From positions 2,170,001 to 2,234,000 of the forward strand of contig CM035308.1 of the NCBI GenBank assembly GCA_002900995.3: a stretch of 64,000 nt of DNA, given 5' to 3'. The stretch comes from Ganoderma boninense (Eukaryota; Basidiomycota; Agaricomycetes; Polyporales; Polyporaceae). Shown in pieces: positions 34,172 to 45,580 of the stretch. The first letter of the stretch is position 1; the number at the start of each line of letters is the position of its first letter. A program made the position numbers and the translations under genes. The notes beneath the pieces were generated by a model. The model worked only from the letters and a program-made list of their open reading frames with translations. It was not told the DNA's origin and searched no databases.

Positions 34172-34609
34172 TGAGGCTGCATCCTCCCTTGCTTGCTGCA
34201 ACTCCTTTCTCATTTGTCTGCTGTAAGAACAGTGGTAAATAGCATAGAAATATAGAACAGAGGTTCGTAGCTGTACATGAGGTAGAACAGCAAGTACCTT
34301 GTAGATGAGTGTACTGTGTATCTGTGAGTCAAAGTAGTATTCTGCTATTGGCAGCCACTTGACCCAGTCATTGTGGCACCTTGAGCAGTACATCTGCCGG
34401 GACACTTCTATCCACTAGCAACATTGTCATTTCTTAGAAGTACACTGGGCTTCACTGTTGTCCTGGAGAAACATCTTGGGCTGGCTGAAGCCCTAAAAAG
34501 TTCTAAGTTGGCAGCCAACTTAGAGCCTAAGCTTCTGAAGGCCCCCAACACTGCTTCACCAGGCACTTAAGGTCATCCAGGAGCACCCAGAAAGGTGTGA
34601 AGTTGCTAA
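34172..34609 (-). pseudogene. Element A0 pol fragment and its left-hand flank
   Basis: 34172-34420 on the minus strand encodes QMYCSRCHNDWVKWLPIAEYYF and REDAASAL, the integrase segment upstream of 33714. Homology then ends, so A0 lacks most of pol, gag and its 5' LTR. 34421-34609 holds no gene. It contains a near-perfect palindrome CTAAGTTGGCAGCCAACTTAG at about 34503 and leads to the TAA duplication of the Harbinger element. Confidence 0.7.
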
Positions 34610-34776
34610 GAGCCTGTTTGGATACTGGGTTCCGGCTCAGAACCCAGGTTCCGCCCCAGGTCCTCCACTTCGTCCAATTGGGCGCCTAATGTCACTTTGC
34701 TATGTATAGTAGTCAGGGTGCTTGCTCTCCTGGCACCTGTGCTTCTGAATGCAATCTTTTCATCATTGGCTCGACC

Positions 34777-36069
34777 ATGCCTCCGGTCTGCAATGCTCAC
34801 CATTTGAGGTGGGTAGTAGTCACATATATTGCAGCAAAGGCCTTGATTTCAGTCCAGAAGGCTATAGGCACCTATAAAAAGATGTACTATGACAAAACTC
34901 CATATCACACCTCTGCATTATCTGGTGCAGCATGGCTTGCAGAGCTTCCGACTGGTCATGACCAGCGGATAAAGATGGAGCTTGGGATGAGCAAGGATGT
35001 CTTTTCCTCTCTTATTGCAGTATTATGAGACATTTTATCTCACTAGAGGAGTAGGTTGCTATTTTTCTCTATATGTGTGTGGTGGGCACATCCATGCGCC
35101 ATATTGGAGTGATTCCTGCACTCCAATGATACAATTGCCAAGTGTGTATACTCTCAGATATTTTGGTATTGTTTTGACAGCTTTTTTACAGATACTTCAA
35201 ACATGTCTTGTATATGTTTAGCGATCCATCATTTTACAATCACTACGTCCAGCTGCCTGCTGCTGATGATCCTGTGTCTTCAAAGATTGCAGATGACCCT
35301 AAACTCTATCTATTCTTTCAGAATGTAGTTGGGGCTCTTGATGGTACACATATTAGTTGTGCCCCATCTGCAGAGGACCATGAGGCATGCCGAAACAGAA
35401 AGGGTGGTGTGTCGCAAAATTGTCTTGCATCTTGTTTATTTGATTTTCTTTTCCAACATGTGTTGAGTGGCTGGGAAGGATCAGTAAATGATGCAACACT
35501 CTTTGCAGATGCCCACTGTTCTTGTTTTCCAGTTCCCGAGGGCAAAATGTACCTTGGCAATGCAGGATTTTCCAGCTGTGATGTGTGCATTGTGCTATAT
35601 CGTGGAGTCCGTTATCATCTGGCTAAGTGGGGGTGAGCTGGTCTCGGGTATGTATTTATGCCACTGTTCACAACTTTTATATCTAACTATACTCAGACCT
35701 AAAACCCCACAAGGACTTTTCAATCTTTGACATGTGCAGGCCCGAAATGCTATAGAACACATCTTTGGCGTGTTGAAGAACCAGTTCAAGATTCTCATTG
35801 TTCCTTGCGAGTTTTCAATGAAAATTCAAGTCCGCATTCTTCCGAGCCTCTATGGCATTCACAACTTTATCTGGTTGTATGACCAGGAGGAGATCAATGA
35901 CTTCCCTCCAGGGCTAGTTGGTCCTTCACCTGGTGAGCAGAATGGGAGGCTAGCAAATGGGCCAGTGTCGCATCATGAAACTGCAAGGGTCAATGCAGAG
36001 TGGGACAGGATAGCGAGTGAGATGTGGGTTGATTATCAGAGAGAGCTACAAGTAAGGGGTATGTTGTAA
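34777..36069 (+). pseudogene. PIF/Harbinger DDE transposase (DDE_Tnp_4 type)
   Basis: From ATG 34777 the N-terminal part runs to about 35028. A damaged or intron-containing stretch with SNDTIAK follows. The catalytic region runs from about 35208: MFSDPSFYNHYVQLP, first Asp in VVGALDGTHIS, second Asp in SVNDATLFADA, then LGNAGF where Asp is more usual. An intron of about 50 bp near 35648-35696 joins to QGLFNL and the catalytic Glu in RNAIEHIFGVLKNQF; stop 36067-36069. In-frame TGA codons near 35634 and 35728 stand where arginine is expected, both explained by CGA to TGA. The three acidic residues are preserved, but the gene cannot be read through. Function known for the family: excision and insertion at TWA. 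Confidence 0.8.
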
Positions 36070-36080
36070 AAATTGACTAG

Positions 36081-37323
36081 CTACAACATGTCCAACTTGT
36101 CATCCACCCACACCTTCTGAAGTGTTCCCCCCTCAATAACTAAGTAAGTGTCTGTAGCACCAACATCTTTCTCAAACAGGTTGAGAAGAGAACTGAGCTT
36201 GGTGACAGGCAGATGTGTCTCAAGCTTCTGTGCCTGCTGCATGGCAAGCTGCTTGTGCTGAGGTGTAAGTGGGATAGCCCGTGATGAAGACCCTGCACCA
36301 CCCATCTCCGCTACCATAAAGTTGCGGAGTAGGTCATTCATGTCACCAAGGTGGCTCTCAACACCCTCCATAGCACTAGCACCACGGGACTTCCACACCT
36401 TCTTGCTTGAGGCAGGGGGAGATGTAGCAGACTTGCACTTTTGAGAGGGCACTGGAGTGTTCTGCACCACAATGAATGCATGAGAGAGAGCGAAGACCAC
36501 AATACTCACCTTTGCATCTGAAAAAAGGCTACCAGTAGCTCTATCCTCATCCCCACCCTCAGAGTCTTCTAAATCCTCACTATCTTCTTCATCCTTATCC
36601 TCATCCTCTGCCTCTAAAGCCTCAATATTGTCTGATCTATCTAGCTCATCCACTTCTTCCTCCTCATCTTCCTCACCCTTGCCATCCTCTCCCACCTTGC
36701 CAACCTCCAAGTCGATGCCATCATGGCCACCATAAGCAGGTCTAAAAACATGCCCACCTTTGGCCTTGACAGGCATTATCTTGACGACCTCCGCATAGTA
36801 CAGCCAGCCCTTGTTTCAAAAGGGCTTTGCATTGGGGTGTTTCTTGTATATACAACATAGGTATGCAAGATAAAAATGAAACAATGAATAAACATACCAG
36901 GATGTATGCTTGCCAGACCAGCTCCGTCTCCACAGTGATTCCAGCACCCTCCAAGTCACTATAGGAAAACCTGGATGCATTCTTCAAGTCTTGAACTGTG
37001 TGAAACTCCTTTTTCAACTGATAAAAAATGATGAGCATTGAGTTAGGAGATAGAAAGAATACACACACCTGGGTCCACTTGTTCTTACATGCATCTCCCA
37101 ACTTCTCCGCTCCCCTGAACTTCTTGGTAGCAAGGTAGGCAGCAGCTTCTCTGAATGTCGCATTCTTGAAGCTTGCACCATCCCCAGCCGCAGCCTTGTG
37201 CTTCACCAGAAAGCTCACCAATGATTTGATGTTCTGCTCTGACCAAATGGCCTTTGGAGGGGCTGTCTTGCCTTTCTTGGGCTTGCCTGGTGTGGAGGGC
37301 TTCAGAGTGCCCTTTTTAGGCAT
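36081..37323 (-). pseudogene. Harbinger-associated Myb/SANT-like DNA-binding protein
   Basis: Minus-strand exons 37323-37069, 37017-36898, 36842-36510 and 36461-36081, all with GT-AG borders and matching phases. The N-terminal trihelix/Myb-like domain reads IWSEQNIKSLVSFLVKHKA, KKFRGAEKLGDACKNKWTQ, LKKEFHTVQDLKNASRFSY. A lysine/proline-rich start, a long Glu/Asp-rich middle (about residues 170-215) and a C-terminal helical part follow. One in-frame TGA after NAKPF (about 36818) sits where Arg is expected. In this superfamily the Myb-like partner binds the termini and helps nuclear import of the transposase. It faces the transposase tail to tail, 11 bp apart. Confidence 0.8.
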
Positions 37324-37922
37324 GGCAAGGTGAGATAGTTATGGTGGTGTGACACAAATGAATGGGTGGGAGGGCAGATGGCAAAAGAGGCACAGTGCAG
37401 GGGGCAGGGAGGGCAGCAACCTGAGCGAGCAACATCTTGCCACAACACGCCGGGCACAGGAAGTATCACATTGTCACAGAATGTCACATGCCAGTCACTC
37501 ATCAGTCACTCAAGCACTGTCCTGGAACTCCTGGGGTGGAACCTGGGTTCTGACCCAGAACCCAGTATCCAAACAGGCCCTAATGTCTCCTAGTTCTACT
37601 GTTCTGACTTCCTATCCATCTTAGTCTCGTGACCAGATGTTCAAAGCCTCAATTAGAAATGAAAAAATGGGACTTACCGGGCTCCTGAACGTCTGGTGGC
37701 TTTACTCCCGTGACTCCCCACTCGGTGACTGGTGTGACATCCTGACAGCAAGAGGGTATTGTCTGAGAAAGCCATGCGTATGCACCACAACAATTCCAAC
37801 ACTGCAATACCCTCCTCGGTACTGGCCCTAAATGGCCTAATCTATGGTACTCAGCTTGACTCTAATATACTCTACATGTCTCCTACTGCCACTCAGCTTT
37901 TGAGCTATGAAGAAGAACACAC

Positions 37923-40647
37923 TTGATCCTATCAAATCCTGCAAGCTGCCCGAGAAGCTGCAAAGGCTTCACGTGGGTACAACTCAGATGCAAGGTGCAA
38001 GAAGGTGGAGGAGGCATTCTATCAGTAGATAGGAGGGAAGACGCCACATGGATGGCAGGTCAACGTGACGGAAACACTGTTGGTGGGCTAGATTGCATGG
38101 TTATTGCTAGGACAGGGTCTGAAAAAATGATGCTATTTGTTATGCCAATATTTGTTGAGCCAGAGAAGATCTATTTTGTTATCTCTCCATTGAATGCTCT
38201 CAAGGCCGACCAAGTAAGCAAGTCAACTCACATGTTAGACAGTGTAGTTGAGCCCTGGCATGCTTATATAGGAATCCCAATTTGCAGAGCTTGACGTGGC
38301 TGCTGTTGTAGTGAACAAAACAACATTTACTAGAAACTTACTTAAGGTTAAATCTGCAACCAATGCTTATTCTATCATTATTAACCTCAGTACTTGCAGG
38401 AGATTAAAACCTGCTGCTATTGAATTATCCTGACCTCACCCAAGATGACAGAACATCCAAGGTTTCGAAAGCTGGTGTCTTCACCCAGGTTTGCAAGCCA
38501 AATTGGTGCCTTTATCATTGACAAGGCACATTGCATTGTGCAATGGGGGGGTGACTTCCATCCCAAGTACAGCAGTCTCAACAAGTTCCGTGCACTTGTT
38601 CCATGCCCTGTGCCTTTCCTGGTCACATCAGCAACATTTACACCCCACGCACTGGCACAAACTCATTTGACCCTCTGTATCGGGGCCTCGCAATCATTTC
38701 ATGTCAATCTAGGAAATGATAGGCCTAATATCAAACAGGAGATGCAACTCATGAAGTTAGCGAGCGACTATGCAGCACTTGACTTCACAGTTGCAGGCAC
38801 CACCACAAGAGATGACTTACAAGTTACCTCATGCTATAATATTTGTCAATGATATTGCAAAGACACATGCTATTGCATACCGGCTCCGGTGCATGGTTGG
38901 AAATGTGTTGCATAATGAAATTCAGATCTTGCATGCACAGTGTGGCGAGTTTTCCAAGAGTGAGACCTAGAGATGCTTCAAGGAGGGGAGGTGCCAGATC
39001 TTGGTGGCTACAGAGGCCACAGCAATGGTATGTCACTCAAACTATCACAAACCTCACCAAATAACACAATGTAGGGCATGGACATACCTGATATTACCCT
39101 GGTAGTACAGTTCAGCATTCCAGACAATCTGGCCATTTGGCTGCAATGGCCCATGGGTGGGGAGAGCAGGACTTTTGCCAGATGTACATGCACACACTAT
39201 AATGTTGGTCAAGCAGTCTATTATCCAGAAGGTAGGGGCCAAGAAAGCCTGTCACAGCAAAAGGAGGGGAGTCCAAAGACAAAGACAAGGAGGAGGATGA
39301 GTCTAGCAAGTCTGAGTTTGAAGAGGAAGAGGAGAAGGTCAAGGATGTTGGATTGCCACAGCCTGTGAAGTACAGGAAGGCCATAGAGGAGAACCTCCAA
39401 GCGTGGATCAAGACAGCTGGATGCAGGAGAGCGGTCGTAGACACTTACTTTGACAACCTACCACGGCACTCACGTACGTAACAAGTTAGCACCTATGTAG
39501 TTGGGTCTTTCTCACAGACTGCTGTGCAACCGCTGTGGCTCACATCCATTCTGCTCTGTTCACCACAGGACTCCCACCTTCCCTTTGCTGCGATAACTGT
39601 GCAGCGTCCACACTGATGACAGAGACTGTCTCCCTAGGCTCAAACTCCTCCAACAACATGGCCAGTGCACCACAAGGGACACCACCACTGTCCTCCACAG
39701 CACTCTCTGTAGTCGAGGGTCAAGATGTCTCAGATGAGGAGGAGGTCAGGCTTGAGGTTTTGGATGACACAAGGTCACAGGTGAGTAGTATACATACTTT
39801 CATTCATGCTCCTTTGATCATTTTGAAATAATAGGCAGATTTGACAACACAGGCCACCACTCCCATGACACTGCATCAAGTTCAAACTCGACTCTCTCCC
39901 AAGAGATGGGTCAAAGAGCACCTCAAAAATGCATGTGACACCCTTAGAGATTGGTGTTACAGGACATGCCACATCAGTTATCCATACTCCTTGCTCAAGG
40001 CTGAAAACATCCTCCCGGATTGCAACCTATCAACAATTGCATCCCATTGCTGTGGTGTCAAGACCAAGGTGGATCTCAAACACATTCTCAAACCTCCTTG
40101 GCCCCATGTTGACATTTATGGGAATGATGTCCTTGACCTCGTACAATCACTGAATGAGGTAGAAGACTCATGTTGGTTGGTGGTGACTCTAAAGAAACGT
40201 GAGGTGCAGAAGGCTGCAACAGCCAGACGGCGTGCAGAGGCATCTGCAAGGAAGGAGCTTGAATGTCAGGCAGCACGAGCTGAGAAAGCAACTGCCAAAC
40301 TGCATTGTCAGTGGGCGCAGAGTGTTGCAAGCTACTCGGGACCTATAGGTCCGTCTGCTGCACTCAACCAGCCTGCAACACTGACACACCCTGCCCCATG
40401 TAGCCAGGTGCCAGGCCCATCCAGGATCTCTTCATATTTGCCTGCTATCCCCCAACCTGGCTATGTCTTCAGTCCATATGTGTATGGCATACCATACAGT
40501 CATGCTGCAAGCTCATCATCTGTGCTTCTGTACCTTGCAAACACTCCTCCACAGCCCCTTCCTGACCCACCCACATTGCACATTTCAGGGGATGCAACCT
40601 CATCTTTTGCACCACCATCCCCTTCCAAGGTTCACTGGCATAGCTAG
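37923..40647 (+). pseudogene. RecQ-like DNA helicase, decayed
   Basis: Pieces in several frames follow RecQ-type order. Walker A is altered (ARTGSEKMM near 38110). VISPLNALKADQ is motif Ia-like. IDKAHCIVQWGGDFHPKYSSL at about 38515-38577 stands for the DEAH motif with Lys in place of Glu. PFLVTSATF is motif III. HAIIFVNDIAKTHAIAYRL, ILVATEATAMGMDIPDI and LVVQFSIPDNLAIW form the second RecA-like domain, with motif VI damaged (LQWPMGGESR). A later segment has TAGCRRAVVDTYFDN and LCCDNC, typical of the zinc-binding and tail region of agaricomycete RecQ-like proteins, and the C-terminal part to 40647 is Ala/Pro/Ser-rich. Introns and stops are mixed, so no single model was built. Similar helicases are abundant in basidiomycete genomes, often in repeats or near telomeres. 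Confidence 0.75.
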
Positions 40648-40671
40648 CCTTCACAGGTCGAAGCTGTCACA

Positions 40672-43600
40672 CTAAGCTGTGGGATCATCACCCTCGACAC
40701 CCTCTATAGGCTTCATCCTGCTCTCAGGCCAGATTTGGCCAGTGGCACACTCGTATGGGGCTCGGTGCACTATCCACTTTGGTATGATCTTCATGTATGC
40801 TGTGTTGAAGCGATCACTGACAAACTCCTTTACTTGGTCTGTAGCATTAGAGATGAGACGGCCAGGCGTGTAGACGTGCAGATGAGCCTGCCCGTAATGG
40901 TCTTGGAAGAAGCAAATGTCAGCTTTTTTAGAAGAAGATGTATGGCTTGTACCCCAGTAGATTGTTCGGAATAGGCGTGACATGTTTTCATCAAGATCTC
41001 TGAGTGTTGGGATGGCAGGGGCTCATTCTTTCATCAGGTCCCATAACTGGTTTGGTCCTCTGGGATGGTAGGTGACCTTCACCTCACACACAGTACACTT
41101 TTCAACTAGATCTATTGCAGTCCAGTCTTCCTCACTGCTTTTGAGATTGATAAGCTAGCAATTTTCACGAACAAATGTCCTGTTGATTACCTATGTGAGC
41201 CTCAAAAATGACTGGCTTGAGCCTCGGATTGCACTGTTGCGAGTGCTCAATGAAAGTCATAACACTTACTTGATTTCCTCTGGCTATTCATGGTGCAATC
41301 CTTGCTCTAGCTCCAGGATCTCCACAGTGTATTTATGATTACCACCCTCACAGAAGCAGAAAAAGAGGAGGGATAAAAGGTCTTCCATCAGACTGACATC
41401 TCCACTGTGCATTGCATTATGGAGAACAATGTAATAGAGAGTGTCTCAATTCTACATAATCACCTGTCGAAGCAAATCGTCTTTTTTTCCCTTTTCTATA
41501 TGCTTTAGATCCTCAACAGCACTGTTAGATGCAAATTGCTCAACCAGTTGTGCCACAAGGTGTTTGAGTTCAGTAGAGGAACGGTTATGTCACAGCCTAT
41601 CGACTGCACCACCAAACAAACAAACAAAGGGGCTCACTAATGGGGCACACAGGGGGTGGCAACAGGAGGGAAGAGGATAGATTGCCTAGACTAGAAGGCA
41701 CAGAGGGGCAGGGGCTGTTAGGCTGCCTACAGTGGAAGGGAGGGAAGAACAGAAGACAGAATCTAAGGTTCTTGATCCCACATCACAGCCCTTTATATAT
41801 TACATGGGAATGGTGCACAGACCATTAGTTCAGGGCAGGTCCCAGGACCTGTCGCAGGTGAGAGAATGATCTAAGAAGCAGATAAGATAGGGAAAGAGAT
41901 AAGATAAAAAGAAGAGATGAGATAAAGGAAAGGGAGATAAGATAAAAGAAAAGATAAGATGAACTGAGAGATCACTTGTCCTGATAAGACACCAGACCAA
42001 GTGTAGCACAAAAAACTATAACAGGTTACGCAACTTGGCCAGTGTCTCCACTTCACTGACCTAATGCCAGCAGTCATGGATATGTGCCTCCATGACATGG
42101 AAGATGCCTTCATAAAGGTGATGGTAAAATGTGCCTTTAATCTGGATGGCCAGAAGCCCCTTTCAGTTTAGGAGACTAAACACCTGCCGTAAACTCTTCT
42201 CAGATGCTGAACTGAAGTATTGACAATGAAGTGAGTTTGCAAACACTATGACAAGGTGAAACTACCCAAAGGCAAAGAAGGGCCAATCAAGATGTTCATA
42301 TCTATTGATGTCCTCACACCAATAGTTGGCACTCTCCCGCAAATGGTTGACTGTGAGCTAATCTCCAATCTGTGAATATGCTCCAAGCTTGGCCAACTGC
42401 TCGAGCTCCTCTTTAGAGAAGAGCTTCAGTTGCTTCAAAAACTCTATAATCAGAGCATGTGTGCCTTCATAAGTTGATTTGTTGATATGAACAGTTCTGA
42501 GGACAAACTGCTTTGTGACATTTTCATGACCAGTAGGAAGCTGGTTGACGAGTAGAGGGGAAGCAAAAGTGGGGTCAACCTAGAGGATGTATAAAGGAAA
42601 GTCAAACTTGGGAAAATCAAGAAAGATGTGGAGAACAGTGTGGACAAGGTGTGGATGGATGTGAGGGGCAGCAGTGTTTTTGAGGTTGACCATATCAGCA
42701 ATACTAATTGGGTTGGCATGCTCAATATGGCACTGTTCTTGGAGAGCCTCTCCAAAGAGCGGCGGAGGCTGCGGTGTGAATGGCTTGACAAATACAGACC
42801 TTGGAGTGCCTGAGTCAAAATGGGACTGATTGGTCAAGCATTGCAAAAAGACACAGAATGCAAAATTCACATTGTCATATGCCGGCCACTATCAGAGAAC
42901 CAGGATCGCCATTTAGAGAGCATTTATTGCACTAGCTGACTGTCATGAACAGGCATTACGAGCTACATATATAGTACCAGCCAAGTGTCAAGCCAAGCTT
43001 GACATTGCGTCCTTTTGGCGTAGCTGGTACAGCAGCTGGTCTGTTCCTAACACTGACATTTGAGAGTATGCACGGACACTCCAGCTAGGGCTCATGGTGA
43101 CTCCCATGCTATGCAGCAGATCCAGGACTTTGGCAGCTGTTCCTTTAGCCTTCAAAAACATAATAAGCAGTTTTGTCCAACTCAACAGATTCTAAGAGCA
43201 CAGGTACTGGATTTGGTTGATCATCATGACCGTTGCCTAACTATTATTCAATTGAATGTCCAACAAGAAATGTCCAGAGAATGCGCACAAAGGTTGAGTT
43301 CTTCCTTGATTTACTACCCCCCTTTTCTGAACCTCCTGATGCCTGTCAAAGCTGTTGTGTTGCACCGTGAATGAGACTCCATAGGCTTGGAGCACCAACC
43401 ACTTTGTCCTGCAGGTTCTCTGCAACCTCAGTGAATTTGAAAGTGTGTCAGGCCGTCTTCGGAAAGGCAGTCAGGAGGTGCGTGAAAGAAGTGGGAGCTC
43501 ATCTTGAGCTTGTGGTCAATTATGTCAGTAACACAGCTGACTGCGAACTGCTCAAGGGCCTTTCTCATGCCAAAAGGTTGGACATGATGGTAACATGCCG

Positions 43601-44043
43601 TCGAGGCACATGGGACCCTGTACTATCGATCAAGGATTTGATTATACTGAACCTTTGGATCTGACATGTACGCATCATTTCCCCAGCTGACAGCATCCAA
43701 AAAGATTGCAACATTCATATTGAGCAACTCCATATGTGTTAACACCTTTACATGATCTACAATGGAGACATCAGGAGAGCAATGTGCAAGGCACTCTTAC
43801 ATTACACAGGTGTTGTGGAGGTAGATGGGGGGGGGCAGTGAGAGAGGCGATGGGTTCGACAGGGTCCCAATCAGACACATCGGAGAGCAAGTTGCTCTCA
43901 TATCTAGTCGCAGCGGTGTCTGGGTTATCCTTGTCATTGTTGTCTTGCTCAAAAATAGCACTCCAGCTATTGTGCAAGTCTTTTTGATCTTCTTCGGCCA
44001 GGCAAAATTCCATAGATGCATGGAAAAGCAAGCTTGGAGACAT
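40672..44043 (-). pseudogene. DUF6589-like protein, decayed
   Basis: The possible start is ATG 44043 (MSPSLLFHASMEFCL). Downstream, in shifting frames with stops, are KPFTPQPPPLFGEALQEQC, INKSTYEGTHALIIEFLKQ, YEHLDWPSLPLGSFTL, VSLMEDLLSLLFFCFCEGG and KVTYHPRGPNQLWDLMKE. The last readable frame (40983-40672) has FNTAYMKIIPKWIVHRAPY and ends at 40672. The order and motifs resemble the large proteins annotated as DUF6589 that are widespread in Agaricomycetes. I base this on memory of the pattern, not on a search. Their function is unknown. Pairing with a RecQ-like helicase inside one TIR-bounded unit suggests a role in mobility. Confidence 0.55.
41870..41968. repeat. GATAA-rich low-complexity tract
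   Basis: Irregular repeats of GATAAGATA and GAGATAAG, about 100 bp, within the long-TIR element. On the complementary strand they resemble the TCTTATC repeat at 28806-28845. Confidence 0.7.
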
Positions 44044-44178
44044 CAGAGAGAAGGAGAGGATGTCACACTGGTCACTGCACAGGGAGTCATAGAGGTAAAG
44101 CCATCAGACATTTAAAAGCCTGGTAAGTCCTATTTTTTTGTTTCTGATTGAGGCTCCGAATGTCTGGTCACGAGACTA

Positions 44179-44456
44179 CATCTATCTGAGGGTGGTAGGC
44201 AGTGGTAGGGCAGAACATGGATCTGGATCACGCTGCAGGTTGAGCCGCATAAACCCAGAGCCGGATCTGCAAGTACCCAGATCCGCGGTTCCAGGTCATA
44301 CGGATCCGACTCATCTTCGGATCTGGATCAAGACCCTTCCAAACATACGATCCGCAGTGGGTAATCCGCAGATTTTTACAGTGTACACATAGGTTGAAGG
44401 ATTACAGCACAATTTGACATCGTAATTGAATCTTCTACAACATAACTACATTTGTG
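44179..44456. other. GATC-rich spacer
   Basis: From about 44215 to 44370 the sequence GGATCTGGATC or GATCCG recurs roughly ten times in both orientations. No frame is convincing. It lies between the 3' end of the unknown gene and the long-TIR element. Confidence 0.5.
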
Positions 44457-45580
44457 CTACACGTGGCTCACAAACACAACTGATTCATTCTCCGAGTCAC
44501 TGGAATCAGCAACGAACTCAAGGGCCAGCATGGAGTCATCAGAATCCCAAGCACCATGGTCCACCACAGCCACAGAGTCAGCGCTAGAGGACACAGCGCG
44601 CGACCCGCCCGCTGCGCGAGCCCCAATAGTGTGCTCAGTTCTTAGGCTCGTGGGTGGCAAAGGGTCCCGTGTAGCGTCCTGATCACTGTCAGTGGTGGAA
44701 GCACCCCCCGTCCCAACACTGGCAGGAGGTGCGGTGGTCCGGACGATGGAGGCATCTGGCACCGCCCCACTAACGGAAACGGTATCTTGAAGATATTGAG
44801 CGTGAGCAGCGCAAAGATGCGTGAGAGAGGCAATTGACGTATGCGCGACATAAGGGCGCACTCGCATCCCGCCAACAATAGCCGCAGGGACAGGGCGAAG
44901 GCGGGCAGGCTTAGTGGGGGGCACAGTCACCTCCGAATTGCTGGGCGGGGCTGGCGCGAGGGTGGTCGGGTCCGGCCCGGGCACCGTGACGGCCACGATG
45001 GTGGCAGCAGCGAAGACCTCCTGTCCGGGGACACATATTCAGGACACTAACAAAGCACGATTAGCAGTGGGACGTACCTCCGGTAATGTATCTAGCATCC
45101 ACATAAGAAGGTTGTTGAGCATATCCTCAGCGCGCTCATGGTGATCGAGTGCGAGCGCGGCCTTGGCGATGAGGTCAGTGAAGAGCACAGCATCGGCTGG
45201 GTCTACGCCGGGATAAGGCAGAATGTACGCGCGATATCCGAGAACCAGGTAGAGGAGGAGTAGGTGCTGTTCTTCAGTGAGTTTGCAGGACGCGAGTTCT
45301 TCGCCTTGGATCATTGCGAGCCACTTGGTAACTGTGTCCAGATCTAGGACATCGGGAGTAAGAATACCAGTCGGGAGGTTGAGCTGAGACATGCCAGTTA
45401 TACGGCGATAGTCAGCGCGAGGAAAGTTGAAAGGATCTCGCGCGCACGCACCATGAAAGTCGAGGATATACCGTTCACAAAGAGGGCGACATTGTCCACG
45501 TCTTTGGAATAGCCGCGCGCACAGCTGACACTATTGACAAGGAGGTAGATACTGGGCTCGAGGGAATGGAGAGTTGCCAT
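44457..45580 (-). CDS. Unrecognised 332-aa protein, three exons
   Basis: Minus-strand exons 45580-45452, 45383-45078 and 45020-44457, with introns of 68 and 57 bp (GTGCGT…CTCAG, GTACGT…ACAG), phases consistent. ATG 45580 sits in CCGCCACCATGG, an excellent start context. Residues 1-150 look folded and helical (SIYLLVNSVSCARGYSKDVD, LDTVTKWLAMIQGEELASC, LLLLYLVLGYRAYILPYPG, DHHERAEDMLNNLLMWML). Residues 150-332 are Pro/Thr/Ser-rich and end acidic (WDSDDSMLALEFVADSSDS). No known motif, signal peptide or clear membrane anchor is seen, although residues near 80 are hydrophobic. The frame is undamaged, unlike its neighbours. It may be a host orphan gene or cargo or companion of a transposon. Confidence 0.6.

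Larger units (their letters stand above)
34610..37580. mobile_element. PIF/Harbinger DNA transposon, complete ends
   Basis: 2971 bp. The left terminus GAGCCTGTTTGGATACTGGG and the reverse complement of the right terminus GGGCCTGTTTGGATACTGGG match, and the inverted repeat continues through TTCWGRRYTCAGAACCCAGG for about 50 bp. A TAA trinucleotide flanks both ends (34607-34609, 37581-37583), the TWA duplication typical of this superfamily. Inside are two converging genes, a DDE transposase (+) and a Myb/SANT-like DNA-binding protein (-), the standard Harbinger pair. Confidence 0.9.
37622..44178. mobile_element. Long-TIR element with RecQ-like helicase and DUF6589-like protein
   Basis: 6557 bp. 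The two ends form an inverted repeat of about 80 bp with scattered mismatches, starting TAGTCTCGTGACCAGA at the left and mirrored at 44178-44097. CATCT flanks both sides (37617-37621 and 44179-44183), a 5-bp target duplication. The left half carries a decayed RecQ-type helicase on the plus strand, and the right half a decayed large protein on the minus strand, ending tail to tail about 25 bp apart. No recognised transposase, integrase or replication initiator was found. The ends and duplication are visible directly. The superfamily is not known to me. Confidence 0.75.
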
